From contig JAEXGR010000018.1 in the NCBI GenBank assembly GCA_023450745.1, positions 1 through 64,000 of the forward strand: a stretch of DNA of 64,000 nucleotides. The letters run 5' to 3'. The notes beneath the pieces were generated by a model. That model did no database searches. It was not told where the DNA came from and was given only the letters and a program-made list of their open reading frames with translations. The position numbers and the translations under genes were made by a program. Below, piece by piece: positions 15,462 through 25,003 of the stretch (positions within the stretch are counted from its first letter, which is position 1; each line of letters opens with the position of its first letter). The DNA is from Synergistota bacterium. Its GTDB lineage: Bacteria > Synergistota > Synergistia > Synergistales > Synergistaceae.

Positions 15462-17921
15462 TTACGATATTTTCTTTATAAGCTCGTGCTTTGAGCGGAT
15501 GGAAAGCTTTTTATAGAGGCTTTTTTTGATCACGCGTACCGTGCCCTCGGAGATGCCGAGCTTTGCCGCGGCTTCCCGGGCCGAGAGGCCGTCGGCCAGC
15601 AGGCCGGCGATCTGGGCTTCGCGCTTGGTGAGCCGCGTCTTGCGCGGGTTCAGCGCCTCTCGGATTTTGCGCGCGCCCGCGGCCATACGGGCCGAAAGGG
15701 TCAGGATCGCGGAGACCGGCGCGCCGCCCAGTTTTTCCAGCAGATCGTCTATCTCGCCATTTTGTTCGGCAAACGGCAGCAGCACCTTGTCTGGGAGCGC
15801 GGCCGCCAGCGCCTCATTAAGCTGCGTCAGCGCTTCGTCTGTCTTGCCGCCGCGCTTTTTGTCGATCGCCTGATAAATCTTGAAATAAATCACGGGCAGC
15901 AGCATCTGGCGGCGTTCGGCGTTTTCTGTGAAGACGCTGACGAGGCCGCGAAACTTCACCGGGTCGTCGTCCAACAGCCACCTGGCGTACGCTATGTGCG
16001 CGAAGGGCCGCGCGGCCGCGTACACTCTTTCGTCGATAGCTCTGATGTCGCGGGTCCACTCCGGGATGTGTTCTTGCGCGCCGACGGCGGAGAAGAGGAA
16101 CGCCCGGCATAGGCCGGCGGCCGGAAGGTTGCTGTGTTCAAGCCCCTCTGCGCCGAGACGGCGTATCTTTTCCACGGCGGCCTCGAAAGCGGCAGCGTCC
16201 GCGCGCAGGATCGCGGCGCGGGCCAGCGTCAGTTCGGCGCAAAGGGAAATGCTGTCCTGGTTTTTCGCCTCCGAAAGGTATAGGGTCCGGTGGCATTCCG
16301 CCTCCGCGCGCCCGGCGTCGCCAGACAGCAGCAGCATCTCCGCCGCCATCGCCGAGGTGGCTCCCGTGCCGTGGCCGTCGGTCAGTTTATGATAGCAGGG
16401 GATGCCTCTTATAAGCTCTTCCAGCGTGGCGGACAGGCGGCCGGAGCGCCGCCAGAAGAGGCAGACCACCGAAGAGGCTCCGAAGGTCCAGGTGCCGGTC
16501 AGCGAAAAGATGCCGGTGGGGACGCCGTCAAGGAGCGCGCAGGCCCGCTCGTGCGCCTTTGTCATGGCTGGCAGATCGTTGAAGACCAGGAAGAATTTTA
16601 TAAATTCGATCTCGCCGCGAATCCTTTTTCGCCTTGCCTCATCGTAAACGTCCGCCGCCGAGATCGCGTCCAAAAGCCGAAGACAGCGGCTGACAAGCCC
16701 TCCGCGGCCCTGCAGCAGGACGGAAAGGGAGATCTGCGTTATCCGTTCGGGGTGAGCCATCAGTATTTCGCGCGGACAATCCGCGAGCAGCTTTTCAATC
16801 ACGGCGCCGCCGGCAAAGCCGACGAGCTCCGTGATCTCTTTTGTCGCGCAGGGAAGGGAGAGCATACCCTCATAATCGCCGTCCTTCGCGCAGAAGAGCG
16901 CGGCCGCGAAAAGGTCCCCGACGGCGGCGCAGGCCGCGGCGGCCTGCCTGATGACGTCGTGCCGGAAGGCTTCCGGCTCCTGCGCGAATTTCCGCGCGAG
17001 GTAGGTGTGCATCAGGCTGTGGAAGACATAGCGGTCCTCCCCCGCGTCGCGGCGCACGAAGGGGCTGTCGCGGAGGAAGCGCTCTTCCGCCTCCGAGAGG
17101 CGTTCTCTTCCGAACATCAGCGCGCCCTGCCGCGCGGAAAATTTTTCAAAGGGCGAGAGGCGCAGCAGCAGCTCCCTCTCTCGCTCGCAAAGGCGGTTCC
17201 AGAGCGCCGTTTCCATCAGCTGCGAAACGTCGCGGACCGATTCAAAGACGCCGCGCTCGCGGTAGCTGGCCATTTGCAGGCGCAGCGCATAGACCCAGCC
17301 CTCCGTCGTCTCCATCAGCTCGCCGGCCTGCGCCTCTGAGAGGGCGATGCCGGAGATCGTGAAGAGGTTTTTTACGTCTTCTCTGCCGAAGGCGAAGAGA
17401 CGGCCCTCGATCCTGTGTATCCTCGGGTTCGTCACCGTCGCCGCCTCGCGGCGCAGGGGCTGGGTCGCCACTATTATGTGCAGGCCGGGGCAGCGGTGCG
17501 AGGAGAGGGCGTCCAGCAGCCGCGCGGCGCTCTCAAATCCGGCGAGCTGATAATTGTCAAGGACCAATATTATTTTGCCCTCACAGCGCAAGTCGCCCAT
17601 CGCCGCCGATATTTCCGCGATGGCGGAGACTGTCGGCAGGATGAGTTTTTTCAGGTACAGGGCGGCGTTGCGGTCGGCTTTGCCCAGCAGCGCGGCGAGC
17701 GCCTCCCACGCCTTTTCCGGCGGTTCTCCGAAGAAGGTGTGCCAGTGCGTGTCAAAGGCGCGGAAAGCGGGGGAGCCCAGCACCTCGGCGACGGCGGTGG
17801 TCTTGCCGAAGCCGGAGCCGGCCTCGACAAGAGTCAAAGGATAATCGGCAGCGCGCTCAAGAGCCTCTTTGAGCAAAGGGGGGATGTAGAGCGGCGTACG
17901 CGCCGGCTTTCCTCGAACCAT
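15462..17921 (-). CDS. MalT/LuxR-type transcriptional regulator (ATP-binding, 819 residues)
   Basis: A large LuxR-family activator of the MalT class. The N terminus has a Walker A motif (VEAGSGFGKTTAVAEV, near residues 35-50) and ILVLDNYQLAGFESA as Walker B, forming a STAND-type NTPase. A long helical TPR-like middle follows, and residues 755-819 are a LuxR helix-turn-helix (LTKREAQIAGLLADGLSARE, then AAKLGISEGTVRVIKKSLYK). Such regulators bind an inducer and ATP before activating a target. It lies between the secreted hydrolase and the hut cluster, either of which might be its target. A GGAAGG site precedes the ATG. A perfect hairpin lies in the leader. Confidence 0.88.
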   Translation of the reverse strand: MVRGKPARTPLYIPPLLKEALERAADYPLTLVEAGSGFGKTTAVAEVLGSPAFRAFDTHWHTFFGEPPEKAWEALAALLGKADRNAALYLKKLILPTVSAIAEISAAMGDLRCEGKIILVLDNYQLAGFESAARLLDALSSHRCPGLHIIVATQPLRREAATVTNPRIHRIEGRLFAFGREDVKNLFTISGIALSEAQAGELMETTEGWVYALRLQMASYRERGVFESVRDVSQLMETALWNRLCERERELLLRLSPFEKFSARQGALMFGRERLSEAEERFLRDSPFVRRDAGEDRYVFHSLMHTYLARKFAQEPEAFRHDVIRQAAAACAAVGDLFAAALFCAKDGDYEGMLSLPCATKEITELVGFAGGAVIEKLLADCPREILMAHPERITQISLSVLLQGRGGLVSRCLRLLDAISAADVYDEARRKRIRGEIEFIKFFLVFNDLPAMTKAHERACALLDGVPTGIFSLTGTWTFGASSVVCLFWRRSGRLSATLEELIRGIPCYHKLTDGHGTGATSAMAAEMLLLSGDAGRAEAECHRTLYLSEAKNQDSISLCAELTLARAAILRADAAAFEAAVEKIRRLGAEGLEHSNLPAAGLCRAFLFSAVGAQEHIPEWTRDIRAIDERVYAAARPFAHIAYARWLLDDDPVKFRGLVSVFTENAERRQMLLPVIYFKIYQAIDKKRGGKTDEALTQLNEALAAALPDKVLLPFAEQNGEIDDLLEKLGGAPVSAILTLSARMAAGARKIREALNPRKTRLTKREAQIAGLLADGLSAREAAAKLGISEGTVRVIKKSLYKKLSIRSKHELIKKIS

Positions 17922-17941
17922 AACAAGGCCTTCCTTCTGTA

Positions 17942-17967
17942 GGGCAGGCTGGCGCGCCAGTCTGCCC
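17942..17967. promoter_or_regulatory. Perfect hairpin in the leader of the LuxR-type gene
   Basis: GGGCAG and CTGCCC flank a fully self-complementary CTGGCGCGCCAG core, giving an 18-base-paired palindrome with one mismatch, 21 bases before the start codon. On the plus strand it is followed by GTCGTTTTT. It may be an operator or a plus-strand terminator. Confidence 0.45.
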
Positions 17968-18008
17968 GTCGTTTTTATCAGAGCCCCTATATTTTACCAT
18001 TATAAGGG

Positions 18009-18070
18009 CGGGACCATAACTGCCGCGCCGACCGGGTGGTCTGGCGGGCCGTTATGGTCCCGTGATTTTT
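18009..18070. terminator. Long hairpin between hutI and the LuxR-type gene
   Basis: CGGGACCATAAC (18009-18020) pairs with GTTATGGTCCCG (18051-18062), and the interior also pairs (CCGCGCC region with GGCGGG region, GACC with GGTC). Plus-strand reading gives a T-run afterwards (TGATTTTT); on the minus strand, where hutI ends, there is no clean T-run. It probably separates the hut operon from the regulator gene. Confidence 0.5.
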
Positions 18071-18114
18071 CTCCGCAGGGAGGATGTTATATAATTCGGC
18101 GTCCTTCTCTTCGC

Positions 18115-19368
18115 TTACGCCGCGCAGACCCTTTCGCCAAGCTTGTAGACCTCTTCGACGGAAGTGCTGCCGGCGTGGTAGGCGAGGGTCGTCGGCGTTT
18201 CGCCGTCGAGAACGACGAAGTCCGCCTGTTTTCCGGCCTCGAGGCTGCCGAGCTTTTTCGCGCGGTTAATCGCGTAGGCGGCGTTGAGCGTCGTCGCGGT
18301 GAGGGCCTCTTCGATCGTGAGATCCATGTTCATCACGCCGAGGCCGAAGATGAAGGGAACGGATTCGCAGAAGCAGGAGCCGGGGTTGCAGTCGGTAGCC
18401 ATCGCCACCGGCACGCCCCAGTCCACCATCTCGCGGCCCTTCGCGTAAGGCTTTTTGAGGCTGTAGGCCGTCGCCGGCAGCAGCACGGCGATCGAACCGG
18501 CCCTGCCCATCGCGCGGAGGTTTTCCTCGTTCGCCGCAAGCAGGTGTTCGGCCGAGCGCGTCGCGAGTTCCGCCGCGAGCCCCGCGCCGCCCAGGTCGTG
18601 GACTTCGTCGGCGTGGATTTTCGTGTCGAAGCCCATCTCTTTGGCGGCGACGAGCAGCCGGCGGCTCTGGTCGACGGAGAAGACGCCCTCTTCGCAGAAG
18701 ACGTCGCAGAATTCGGCGATGCCCTGGGCCTTTACCTTCGGCAGCATCTCGCCGATGAGGATCTCGTCGACGAACCGGTCGGCGTCGTTCTTCCATTCCT
18801 GCGGCACGGCGTGCGCACCCATGAAGGTGGGAACGACGTCCAGCGGCGTCTCAAAGCTGACGCGGCGGATCACCTCAAGCATCTTCAGCTCGAGGTCGAG
18901 GTTCAGTCCGTAGCCGCTCTTGATCTCGATCGTCGTCGTTCCCTTGGCAAGCGCGGAGAGGGCCAGCTTCTTTGTTGTTTCAAAGAGCTGTTCCTCGGAA
19001 GCCGATTTTACGGCGTTCACGGAGGAGAGGATGCCGCCGCCGCGTTTGAGTATTTCCAGATAGGGGAGCCCCGCAAGGCGCATGCCGAACTCATCCTCGC
19101 GGCGCTTGGCGAAGCAGAGGTGGGTGTGCGGGTCGACGAAGCCGGGAATGACGCAGGCGCCGCCGAAATCCTTTTCAAAGCAGAGCTGCGAACGGTCCAG
19201 CCCCCTCGTCACTTCGTCCTCCGGCCCGATCTTTTCGATAAGGCCGCCGGCTACGAGCATCGCGCCGCCCTTGATCTCGGCGACATTGGACTGCTCGGCT
19301 CCCGCGAGAGGTTTGCCTCCGTCTACAGGAGTGAATATGCGCATGTTCCTGTAGAGCTTTTTCATCAT
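18115..19368 (-). CDS. hutI: Imidazolonepropionase
   Basis: A 417-residue amidohydrolase. The metal-binding motif VDPHTHLCF follows CVIPGF; further on are EIKSGYGLNLDLELKML, PTFMGAHAVPQEW, KIHADEVHDLGGAGLA and MATDCNPGSCF, all characteristic of HutI. It hydrolyses imidazolonepropionate to formiminoglutamate, the third step of histidine degradation. It is the last gene of the minus-strand hutH-ftcD-hutI series, and its start overlaps the ftcD stop by one base, so translation is likely coupled. Confidence 0.95.
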   Translation of the reverse strand: MMKKLYRNMRIFTPVDGGKPLAGAEQSNVAEIKGGAMLVAGGLIEKIGPEDEVTRGLDRSQLCFEKDFGGACVIPGFVDPHTHLCFAKRREDEFGMRLAGLPYLEILKRGGGILSSVNAVKSASEEQLFETTKKLALSALAKGTTTIEIKSGYGLNLDLELKMLEVIRRVSFETPLDVVPTFMGAHAVPQEWKNDADRFVDEILIGEMLPKVKAQGIAEFCDVFCEEGVFSVDQSRRLLVAAKEMGFDTKIHADEVHDLGGAGLAAELATRSAEHLLAANEENLRAMGRAGSIAVLLPATAYSLKKPYAKGREMVDWGVPVAMATDCNPGSCFCESVPFIFGLGVMNMDLTIEEALTATTLNAAYAINRAKKLGSLEAGKQADFVVLDGETPTTLAYHAGSTSVEEVYKLGERVCAA

Positions 19369-20291
19369 TATTCCGCCTTTTCTCCCATAAGATCGAGAAG
19401 CTGAAGCTCAAGCACCTGCGCGGGGTCGAAATCCGCGATCTGGAGGTAGTAGGCGGCGCTTTCGAGGATCGCGTTCACGGGAATCATGCCGTAGACCTCG
19501 GTCTCGATGACCTGGACGCCCCAGCGCCTGGCTTCCATGCGGATCATCTCAAGCACGCGGTAGAGCGAGTTTTTCTCGTAGTCGACGAGGTTCATGCTGA
19601 CCTGCGTGATGCCGCGCTCTTCGAGAGCGAGGCCGATGCCCTTTACATGGCAGAAACCGCCGGACGAGGCGCGGACGGTGTTGGCGATCTTCTTCGCGAC
19701 ATTGACGTCGGCGGTGTCGAGGTTGACGTTAAAGGCGACGAGGAACTTGCGCGCGCCGATGACGGTGGCGCCGGCGGTGGGGTGGAGGCAGGCTTCGCCG
19801 ACGTCGGGCTTGCGGTCGGGGTTGGTCTTCGCCTCGTCCTTGAGCACCTCATACTGCCCTTTGCGGATGACTTCCAGGCGCTTTCTCTCGGGGCGCTTCG
19901 CGGCGTCCTCATAGAAATAGACGGGAATACCGGTCTCCTTATAATAGCGCTCGCCGAAGTCGTGCGCGAGCTTGATGCATTCTTCCATCGTGATGCCCTT
20001 TATCGGCGTAAAGGGGACGACGTCGACGGCGCCGATACGCGGGTGGCCGCCCTGATGCGCGTTCATGTCGATATGCTTCTGCGCGACCTTCGCCGCCTCC
20101 AGAAGCGCCTCCTGAATCGGCGCGGGGACGCCGACAAGGCTTACGACGAGGCGGTTGTGGTCTTCGTCGGCGCGGTGGTCGAGGAGATATACTCCGCGCT
20201 TGCCTTTAAAACAATTTACTATCTCATCTATTACATCCTGTCTTCTGCCCTCACTGAAGTTCGGTACACATTCGATCAATTGCATTGCCAT
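19368..20291 (-). CDS. ftcD: Glutamate formimidoyltransferase
   Basis: A 307-residue protein starting MQLIECVPNFSEGRRQDVID, the signature of the formiminotransferase domain, with the substrate-binding HQGGHPRIGAVDVVPF region. It moves the formimino group of formiminoglutamate to tetrahydrofolate. The cyclodeaminase half found fused in mammals is a separate gene here (24339-24968). AGGA lies six bases before ATG 20291. A good promoter is present upstream, so ftcD-hutI can be expressed apart from hutH. Confidence 0.94.
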   Translation of the reverse strand: MAMQLIECVPNFSEGRRQDVIDEIVNCFKGKRGVYLLDHRADEDHNRLVVSLVGVPAPIQEALLEAAKVAQKHIDMNAHQGGHPRIGAVDVVPFTPIKGITMEECIKLAHDFGERYYKETGIPVYFYEDAAKRPERKRLEVIRKGQYEVLKDEAKTNPDRKPDVGEACLHPTAGATVIGARKFLVAFNVNLDTADVNVAKKIANTVRASSGGFCHVKGIGLALEERGITQVSMNLVDYEKNSLYRVLEMIRMEARRWGVQVIETEVYGMIPVNAILESAAYYLQIADFDPAQVLELQLLDLMGEKAE

Positions 20292-20344
20292 AACTGATTC
20301 CTGCCTTTCAATAATTTACGGACCGACATTTTTTGTCCAAGTTT

Positions 20345-20374
20345 AATGTACCGCCTGCCATTTATATGTGTCAA
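20345..20374 (-). promoter_or_regulatory. Sigma70-type promoter for ftcD-hutI
   Basis: On the minus strand TTGACA (20369-20374) and TACATT (20345-20350) are 18 bases apart, about 54 bases upstream of the ftcD start. Confidence 0.6.
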
Positions 20375-20430
20375 GCGGTGAATGAACAAAATGGCCTCTG
20401 TCAATCTACGGTACGTCAATAAAGCGTCAA

Positions 20431-20471
20431 CGCGCGCCGCGAATCGATAAACAGCCAGGTCGCGGCGCGCG
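20431..20471 (-). terminator. Hairpin after hutH
   Basis: Twelve-base perfect arms CGCGCGCCGCGA (20431-20442) and TCGCGGCGCGCG (20460-20471) directly follow the hutH stop. The T-run is missing, so it may be a weak terminator or a transcript-stabilising hairpin. Confidence 0.55.
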
Positions 20472-20484
20472 GAGAATGCGAAGC

Positions 20485-22011
20485 TTATTTAAGCTCGCCG
20501 ATGGCCTCTTCGACCGCCTTTACCACCGTGCCGTTTTCCACCAGCTCCAGCGATTTCAGAAGCAGCGGCTGCATGAACTGGTCTTTCTCGTAAAAGGGCA
20601 CGTGCCGGCGGAATTCCTTGAAGGCCGCTTCGGTGCCCTTGCCGGGCTTCAGGGGCGCGCGAAAATCCATCCCCTGCGCGGCGTTCACCATCTCGATGGC
20701 GATGACGCGGTTGGTGTTGTCGAGAATCTGACGGGCCTTGCGCGCGCTGTATCCGCCCATCGAGACATGGTCTTCCTGGTTGGCCGAGGTCGGGATCGAG
20801 TCGACGACCGAGGGGTGGGCGAGGACCTTGTTTTCCGAGACGATCGCCGCCGCCGTATACTGGGGGATCATAAAGCCGCTGTTGACGCCGCTGTCGGAGA
20901 CGAGGAAGGGAGGCAGGTCGGAGAGCTTGTGATCGACGAGGCGCGCGACGCGGCGCTCGGCGATGCTCGCGAACTCGGCGGCGGCGATACCGAAGAAGTC
21001 CATCGCCATCGCCAGCGGCTGTCCGTGGAAGTTGCCGCCGCTGATGGCCTCGCCGTCCTTATGGAAGATGATCGGGTTGTCGGTGACGGAGTTGATCTCT
21101 ATTTCGACCTTTTCCTTCACATAGCTGATAGCGTCGCGGCTCGCGCCGTGCACCTGCGGCAGGCAGCGCAGCGAGTAGGCGTCCTGCACGCGGTCCTTCT
21201 TGAAGGCCTCGACGATCTCGCTGCCCTCGATGAGGCGGCGGATGTTCTCCGCGACGACGCCCTGGCCGACCTGCGGACGGAGATCGTGGGTACGTTTGTC
21301 AAACGCGTAGGGAACGGCGTGGAGCGCCTCGGCGGACATGGAGGCCGCGATGTCGGCGTTCTTCGTCATCGTCATGGCGTCAACGATGCAAAGCGCCGCC
21401 ACGGCGTTCATGACCGTCGTTCCATTGTTGAGGGCCAGCCCCTCTTTGGGCTGCAGCTCGACGGGCTTCATGCCGACCTTCGCCAGCGCTTCGGAGGCGG
21501 CCATCTTCTGTCCCTGATAGACGACGTCGCCGTGTCCGATGAGCGAAATCGCCACATGTGAGAGCGGGCAGAGGTCTCCGCTTGCGCCAACCGAACCCTG
21601 TGAGGGAACGACGGGATGGATGCCGAGGTTCAAGTAGTCTACCATCTGCTGCAGCGTCGCGAGGCTGATGCCGGAGAAGCCGCGGGTAAGCGTGTTGATG
21701 CGGAGAAGCATGATGGCGCGGACGACGTCCTCGGGATAGGGCTCGCCGTACCCGCAGGCGTGGCTCAGAAGAAGATTTTCCTGAAGCTGGCGGCTCTTAT
21801 CGCGCGGAATGACCACCGAGGCGAGGTCTCCGAAGCCGGTGGTGATGCCGTAGACGACCCGTCCCTCCTTAACCCATTCAAGAACGGACGCCGCGCATTC
21901 CTTGATCTGCTCTTTTGCCTCGGGCGATATCTCAACCTTGTAACCTTTGCGGGCGACGTTTACGACGTCCTGCAGGGTAAGCGACGTACCATCCAAATAC
22001 ACTGTTGTCAT
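20485..22011 (-). CDS. hutH: Histidine ammonia-lyase
   Basis: A 508-residue member of the aromatic ammonia-lyase family. The Ala143-Ser144-Gly145 triplet within SVGASGDLCPLSHVA cyclises to the MIO prosthetic group. Other family segments are YGITTGFGDLASVVI, LALNNGTTVMNA and NFHGQPLAMAMD. It converts histidine to urocanate and ammonia, the first step of the pathway. A GGAGGAG site lies at 22020-22026. The gene diverges from hutU across a 235-base control region. Confidence 0.96.
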   Translation of the reverse strand: MTTVYLDGTSLTLQDVVNVARKGYKVEISPEAKEQIKECAASVLEWVKEGRVVYGITTGFGDLASVVIPRDKSRQLQENLLLSHACGYGEPYPEDVVRAIMLLRINTLTRGFSGISLATLQQMVDYLNLGIHPVVPSQGSVGASGDLCPLSHVAISLIGHGDVVYQGQKMAASEALAKVGMKPVELQPKEGLALNNGTTVMNAVAALCIVDAMTMTKNADIAASMSAEALHAVPYAFDKRTHDLRPQVGQGVVAENIRRLIEGSEIVEAFKKDRVQDAYSLRCLPQVHGASRDAISYVKEKVEIEINSVTDNPIIFHKDGEAISGGNFHGQPLAMAMDFFGIAAAEFASIAERRVARLVDHKLSDLPPFLVSDSGVNSGFMIPQYTAAAIVSENKVLAHPSVVDSIPTSANQEDHVSMGGYSARKARQILDNTNRVIAIEMVNAAQGMDFRAPLKPGKGTEAAFKEFRRHVPFYEKDQFMQPLLLKSLELVENGTVVKAVEEAIGELK

Positions 22012-22246
22012 TGCAAAACTCCTCCTTAAAATTAATTACTGTACCAAACGCCTGTCGTTTTGTGCTATAATTACCTAGGTATATACAGGGCTCTTTAGAA
22101 CCTTTTGAAAATTGATGAAAATATGACGCTTTCGTACTTTAACGCTTTTCAATCCTAAATCTTTGCGCTACAATTAGTATAATCTGAAATTCATTTACGT
22201 CAAGGAAGAATTTTGTGAAATATCAAAAAGAATGGAGCTGACAGAA
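22012..22246. promoter_or_regulatory. Divergent hutH/hutU control region
   Basis: An AT-rich 235-base region holding promoters for both directions. TATAAT occurs on the plus strand at 22178-22183 and also near 22064. An inverted repeat TTGAAAA (22105-22111) / TTTTCAA (22146-22152) and a repeated ACGCTTT lie in the middle and could be regulator sites. No consensus -35 box stands out for hutU. Confidence 0.4.
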
Positions 22247-24265
22247 ATGTATGATGCATCAGGAAAGACGTTAGAGCTGCGGCTGGAATTCCCCAACGGG
22301 CTTCCCCCGAAGCCCGAGTTTGAACCGGGAATCAGGAGAGCCCCCAACCGCGGACAGGTACTAAACGAGAAAGAGATGGTGCTGGCCCTTAAGAACGCGC
22401 TCCGCTACATCCCGGAGGAGTATCACAAGGAGATCGCCCCCGAATTCCTCGAAGAATATAAGGAGCACGGGCGCATATACGGCTACCGTTTCCGCCCGCA
22501 GGGAAGGCTCTACGGAAAGCCCATCTGCGAGTATAAAGGTAAGTGCGCGGAGGGCAAGGCCTTCCAGGTCATGATCGACAACAACCTCGACTTCGACGTC
22601 GCCCTCTACCCTTATGAGCTCGTCACCTACGGCGAGACCGGACAGGTCTGCCAGAACTGGATGCAGTACCAGCTGATCAAAAAATATCTCGAGGTCGTGA
22701 CGCAGGACCAGACGCTCGTCGTGCAGTCGGGGCACCCCCTCGGACTCTTCCGTTCGCACCCCTCCGCGCCGCGCGTGATTCTCACGAACGGACTGATGGT
22801 GGGGCTCTTTGACGATCCCGAAAACTTCCGCCGCGCGACCGCCCTCGGCGTCGCGAACTACGGACAGATGACGGCCGGCGGCTGGATGTACATCGGGCCG
22901 CAGGGCATCGTTCACGGAACATACAACACCCTGCTCAACGCGGGGCGCAAGATGTTCCATCTTCCCGAGGGCAAAGGCCTCGCGGGACACCTCTTCATCT
23001 CCTCGGGACTCGGCGGCATGAGCGGCGCGCAGCCGAAGGCGGCGGAGATCGCGGGCGCGGCGGCGATCATCGCCGAAGTAGACCCCTCGCGCATCGAGAC
23101 GCGCCACAGCCAGGGCTGGGTCAGCAAAAGAACGCAGGACCTCGCCGAGGCTTTCAAATGGGCCGAAGAGGCGATGGCCGAAGGCAAAGCCCTCTCGATC
23201 GCCTACGAGGGCAACATCGTCGACCTGCTCCAGTACGCGCTCGACAACGATAAAAAGGTAGAGCTCCTCTCCGACCAGACCTCCTGCCACGCCGTATACG
23301 ACGGCGGCTACTGCCCGCAGGGGATCACCTTCGAAGAGCGCACGCGCCTCCTCGCCGAGGACAAAGAAGAATTCTGCCGCCTGGTAGACAAGACGCTCAA
23401 AAAGCACTTCGAGATCATCAAAGCACTCGTCGCGAAGGGAACCTACTTCTTCGACTACGGCAACGCCTTCATGCGCGCGGTATTCGACGCGGGCGTCAAA
23501 GAGATCGCGAAAAACGGCGAAAACACCTTCGAGGGCTTCATCTTCCCCTCATACGTGGAAGACATCATGGGCCCGCTCCTCTTCGACTACGGCTACGGCC
23601 CCTTCCGCTGGTGCTGCCTCTCGCGCGACCATGAAGACCTCAGGAAGACCGACCAGGCGGCGATGGACTGCATCGACCCGACCCGCCGCTTCCAGGATCA
23701 CGACAACTGGGTCTGGATCCGCGACGCGGAGAAAAACCAGCTCGTCGTCGGCACCCAATGCCGCATCCTCTATCAGGATGAAGAGGGCAGAATGCGCATC
23801 GCCCTCAAGTTCAACGAAATGGTGAGAAACGGCGAGATCGGCCCCGTAATGCTCGGCCGCGACCACCACGACGTATCCGGCACAGACTCGCCCTACCGCG
23901 AGACCTCGAACATCAAGGACGGCAGCAACGTGATGGCGGAGATGGCGATTCACTGCTTCGCGGGCAACTGCGCGCGCGGCATGAGCCTTGTCGCGCTCCA
24001 CAACGGCGGCGGCGTCGGCACCGGCAAATCGGTCAACGGCGGCTTCGGCCTCGTGCTTGACGGCAGCGAGAGGGTAGACCGCATCATCCTTGAGTCGATG
24101 AGCTGGGATGTCATCAACGGCGTCGCGCGCCGCGCCTGGGCCCGCAACGAACACGCCATCGAAACGATAGAGACCTTCAACGCGAAGCGCAGCGACGGAC
24201 ACATCACGCTGCCCTATATCGCCGACGAAGAATACCTTACTGAACTCGTCAAGAACGACAAGTAA
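22247..24265 (+). CDS. hutU: Urocanate hydratase
   Basis: About 672 residues. It has family segments such as VVQSGHPLGLFRSHPSAPRV, GQMTAGGWMYIGPQGIVHGT, SGLGGMSGAQPKAAEIAGAA and the Cys-containing DQTSCHAVYDGGY. HutU uses tightly bound NAD as an electrophile to hydrate urocanate to imidazolonepropionate. This is the long form (about 670 instead of 560 residues) found in some anaerobes. I favour ATG 22247 because GGAG at 22234-22237 is nine bases upstream; ATG 22232 is possible. Confidence 0.95.
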   Translation: MYDASGKTLELRLEFPNGLPPKPEFEPGIRRAPNRGQVLNEKEMVLALKNALRYIPEEYHKEIAPEFLEEYKEHGRIYGYRFRPQGRLYGKPICEYKGKCAEGKAFQVMIDNNLDFDVALYPYELVTYGETGQVCQNWMQYQLIKKYLEVVTQDQTLVVQSGHPLGLFRSHPSAPRVILTNGLMVGLFDDPENFRRATALGVANYGQMTAGGWMYIGPQGIVHGTYNTLLNAGRKMFHLPEGKGLAGHLFISSGLGGMSGAQPKAAEIAGAAAIIAEVDPSRIETRHSQGWVSKRTQDLAEAFKWAEEAMAEGKALSIAYEGNIVDLLQYALDNDKKVELLSDQTSCHAVYDGGYCPQGITFEERTRLLAEDKEEFCRLVDKTLKKHFEIIKALVAKGTYFFDYGNAFMRAVFDAGVKEIAKNGENTFEGFIFPSYVEDIMGPLLFDYGYGPFRWCCLSRDHEDLRKTDQAAMDCIDPTRRFQDHDNWVWIRDAEKNQLVVGTQCRILYQDEEGRMRIALKFNEMVRNGEIGPVMLGRDHHDVSGTDSPYRETSNIKDGSNVMAEMAIHCFAGNCARGMSLVALHNGGGVGTGKSVNGGFGLVLDGSERVDRIILESMSWDVINGVARRAWARNEHAIETIETFNAKRSDGHITLPYIADEEYLTELVKNDK

Positions 24266-24290
24266 TACTATTTAAATTATAAGACATAAA

Positions 24291-24314
24291 AGGCGGGCAC
24301 TCTTTGCCCGCCTT
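24291..24314. repeat. Hairpin between hutU and fchA
   Basis: AGGCGGGC pairs with GCCCGCCT around a short loop. It lacks a plus-strand T-run, so it may be a partial terminator or an mRNA processing element that separates hutU and fchA expression. Confidence 0.5.
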
Positions 24315-24338
24315 CACTTAAAATCGGGAGTGAAAAAA

Positions 24339-24968
24339 ATGAAATTTGAAGAAATGACAGTCGGCGCGTTCATCGACGAACTGGCCTCCAATTCACCGGC
24401 CCCCGGCGGCGGCAGTGTCGCGGCGCTCTGCGGATCGCTGGCCTCCGGTCTCACCTCGATGGTGGGGAACCTCACGGTCGGCAAAGAAAAATATAAAGAC
24501 AATTGGGAGACGATGGAGAAGGTCTTCAAAGAGAGCGAAGCGCTGCGCGCGGAGTTCGTCAAACTGATGAACGACGACACCGACTCTTTCAACGTTTTTA
24601 TGGCCGCGATGAAGATGCCCAAAGAGACCGACGAGCAGAAGGCGGCCCGTAAAGCGGCGATGGCCGAAGCCTCCAAGACGGCCACCGATGTTCCCCTTCG
24701 CACGCTGGAAGCCTGCGCCGGAGCGGCGAAGCTCGCCTGTGAGGCCGCGTCGTTCGGAAACCCGAACGCGGCCAGCGACGCGGGCAGCGCGGCGCTTCTT
24801 GCCGACGCGGCAGGCAAGGCGGCCTCCTACAATGTACGCATCAACCTCCCCGGCGTAAAGGACGAAGTCTTCGCCGCCGAATGCCGCGCAAGGATGGCAA
24901 AGGCGCTGGAAGAGATCGCCGCTTACTCCGTCAAGACGGCGGCCAAGATGGAAGAGGCGCTCGGCTAA
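24339..24968 (+). CDS. fchA: Formiminotetrahydrofolate cyclodeaminase
   Basis: About 209 residues, all helical, starting MKFEEMTVGAFIDELASNSP and then APGGGSVAALCGSLASGLTS, the FTCD-C signature. It converts 5-formimino-THF to 5,10-methenyl-THF and ammonia, finishing one-carbon recovery from histidine. Start chosen at ATG 24339 with GGGAG at 24326-24330; GTG 24330 is also open. Together with ftcD it supplies in two genes what is one fused enzyme elsewhere. A strong terminator follows. Confidence 0.92.
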   Translation: MKFEEMTVGAFIDELASNSPAPGGGSVAALCGSLASGLTSMVGNLTVGKEKYKDNWETMEKVFKESEALRAEFVKLMNDDTDSFNVFMAAMKMPKETDEQKAARKAAMAEASKTATDVPLRTLEACAGAAKLACEAASFGNPNAASDAGSAALLADAAGKAASYNVRINLPGVKDEVFAAECRARMAKALEEIAAYSVKTAAKMEEALG

Positions 24969-25003
24969 AAGCCAACAGGCGTCCGTCGGTATAATTTAAA
25001 GAA

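Noticed and set aside
20476..21561. 361-codon frame antisense to hutH
   Set aside because: Shadow of hutH, with Val/Asp/Arg-rich composition typical of GC-rich antisense frames.
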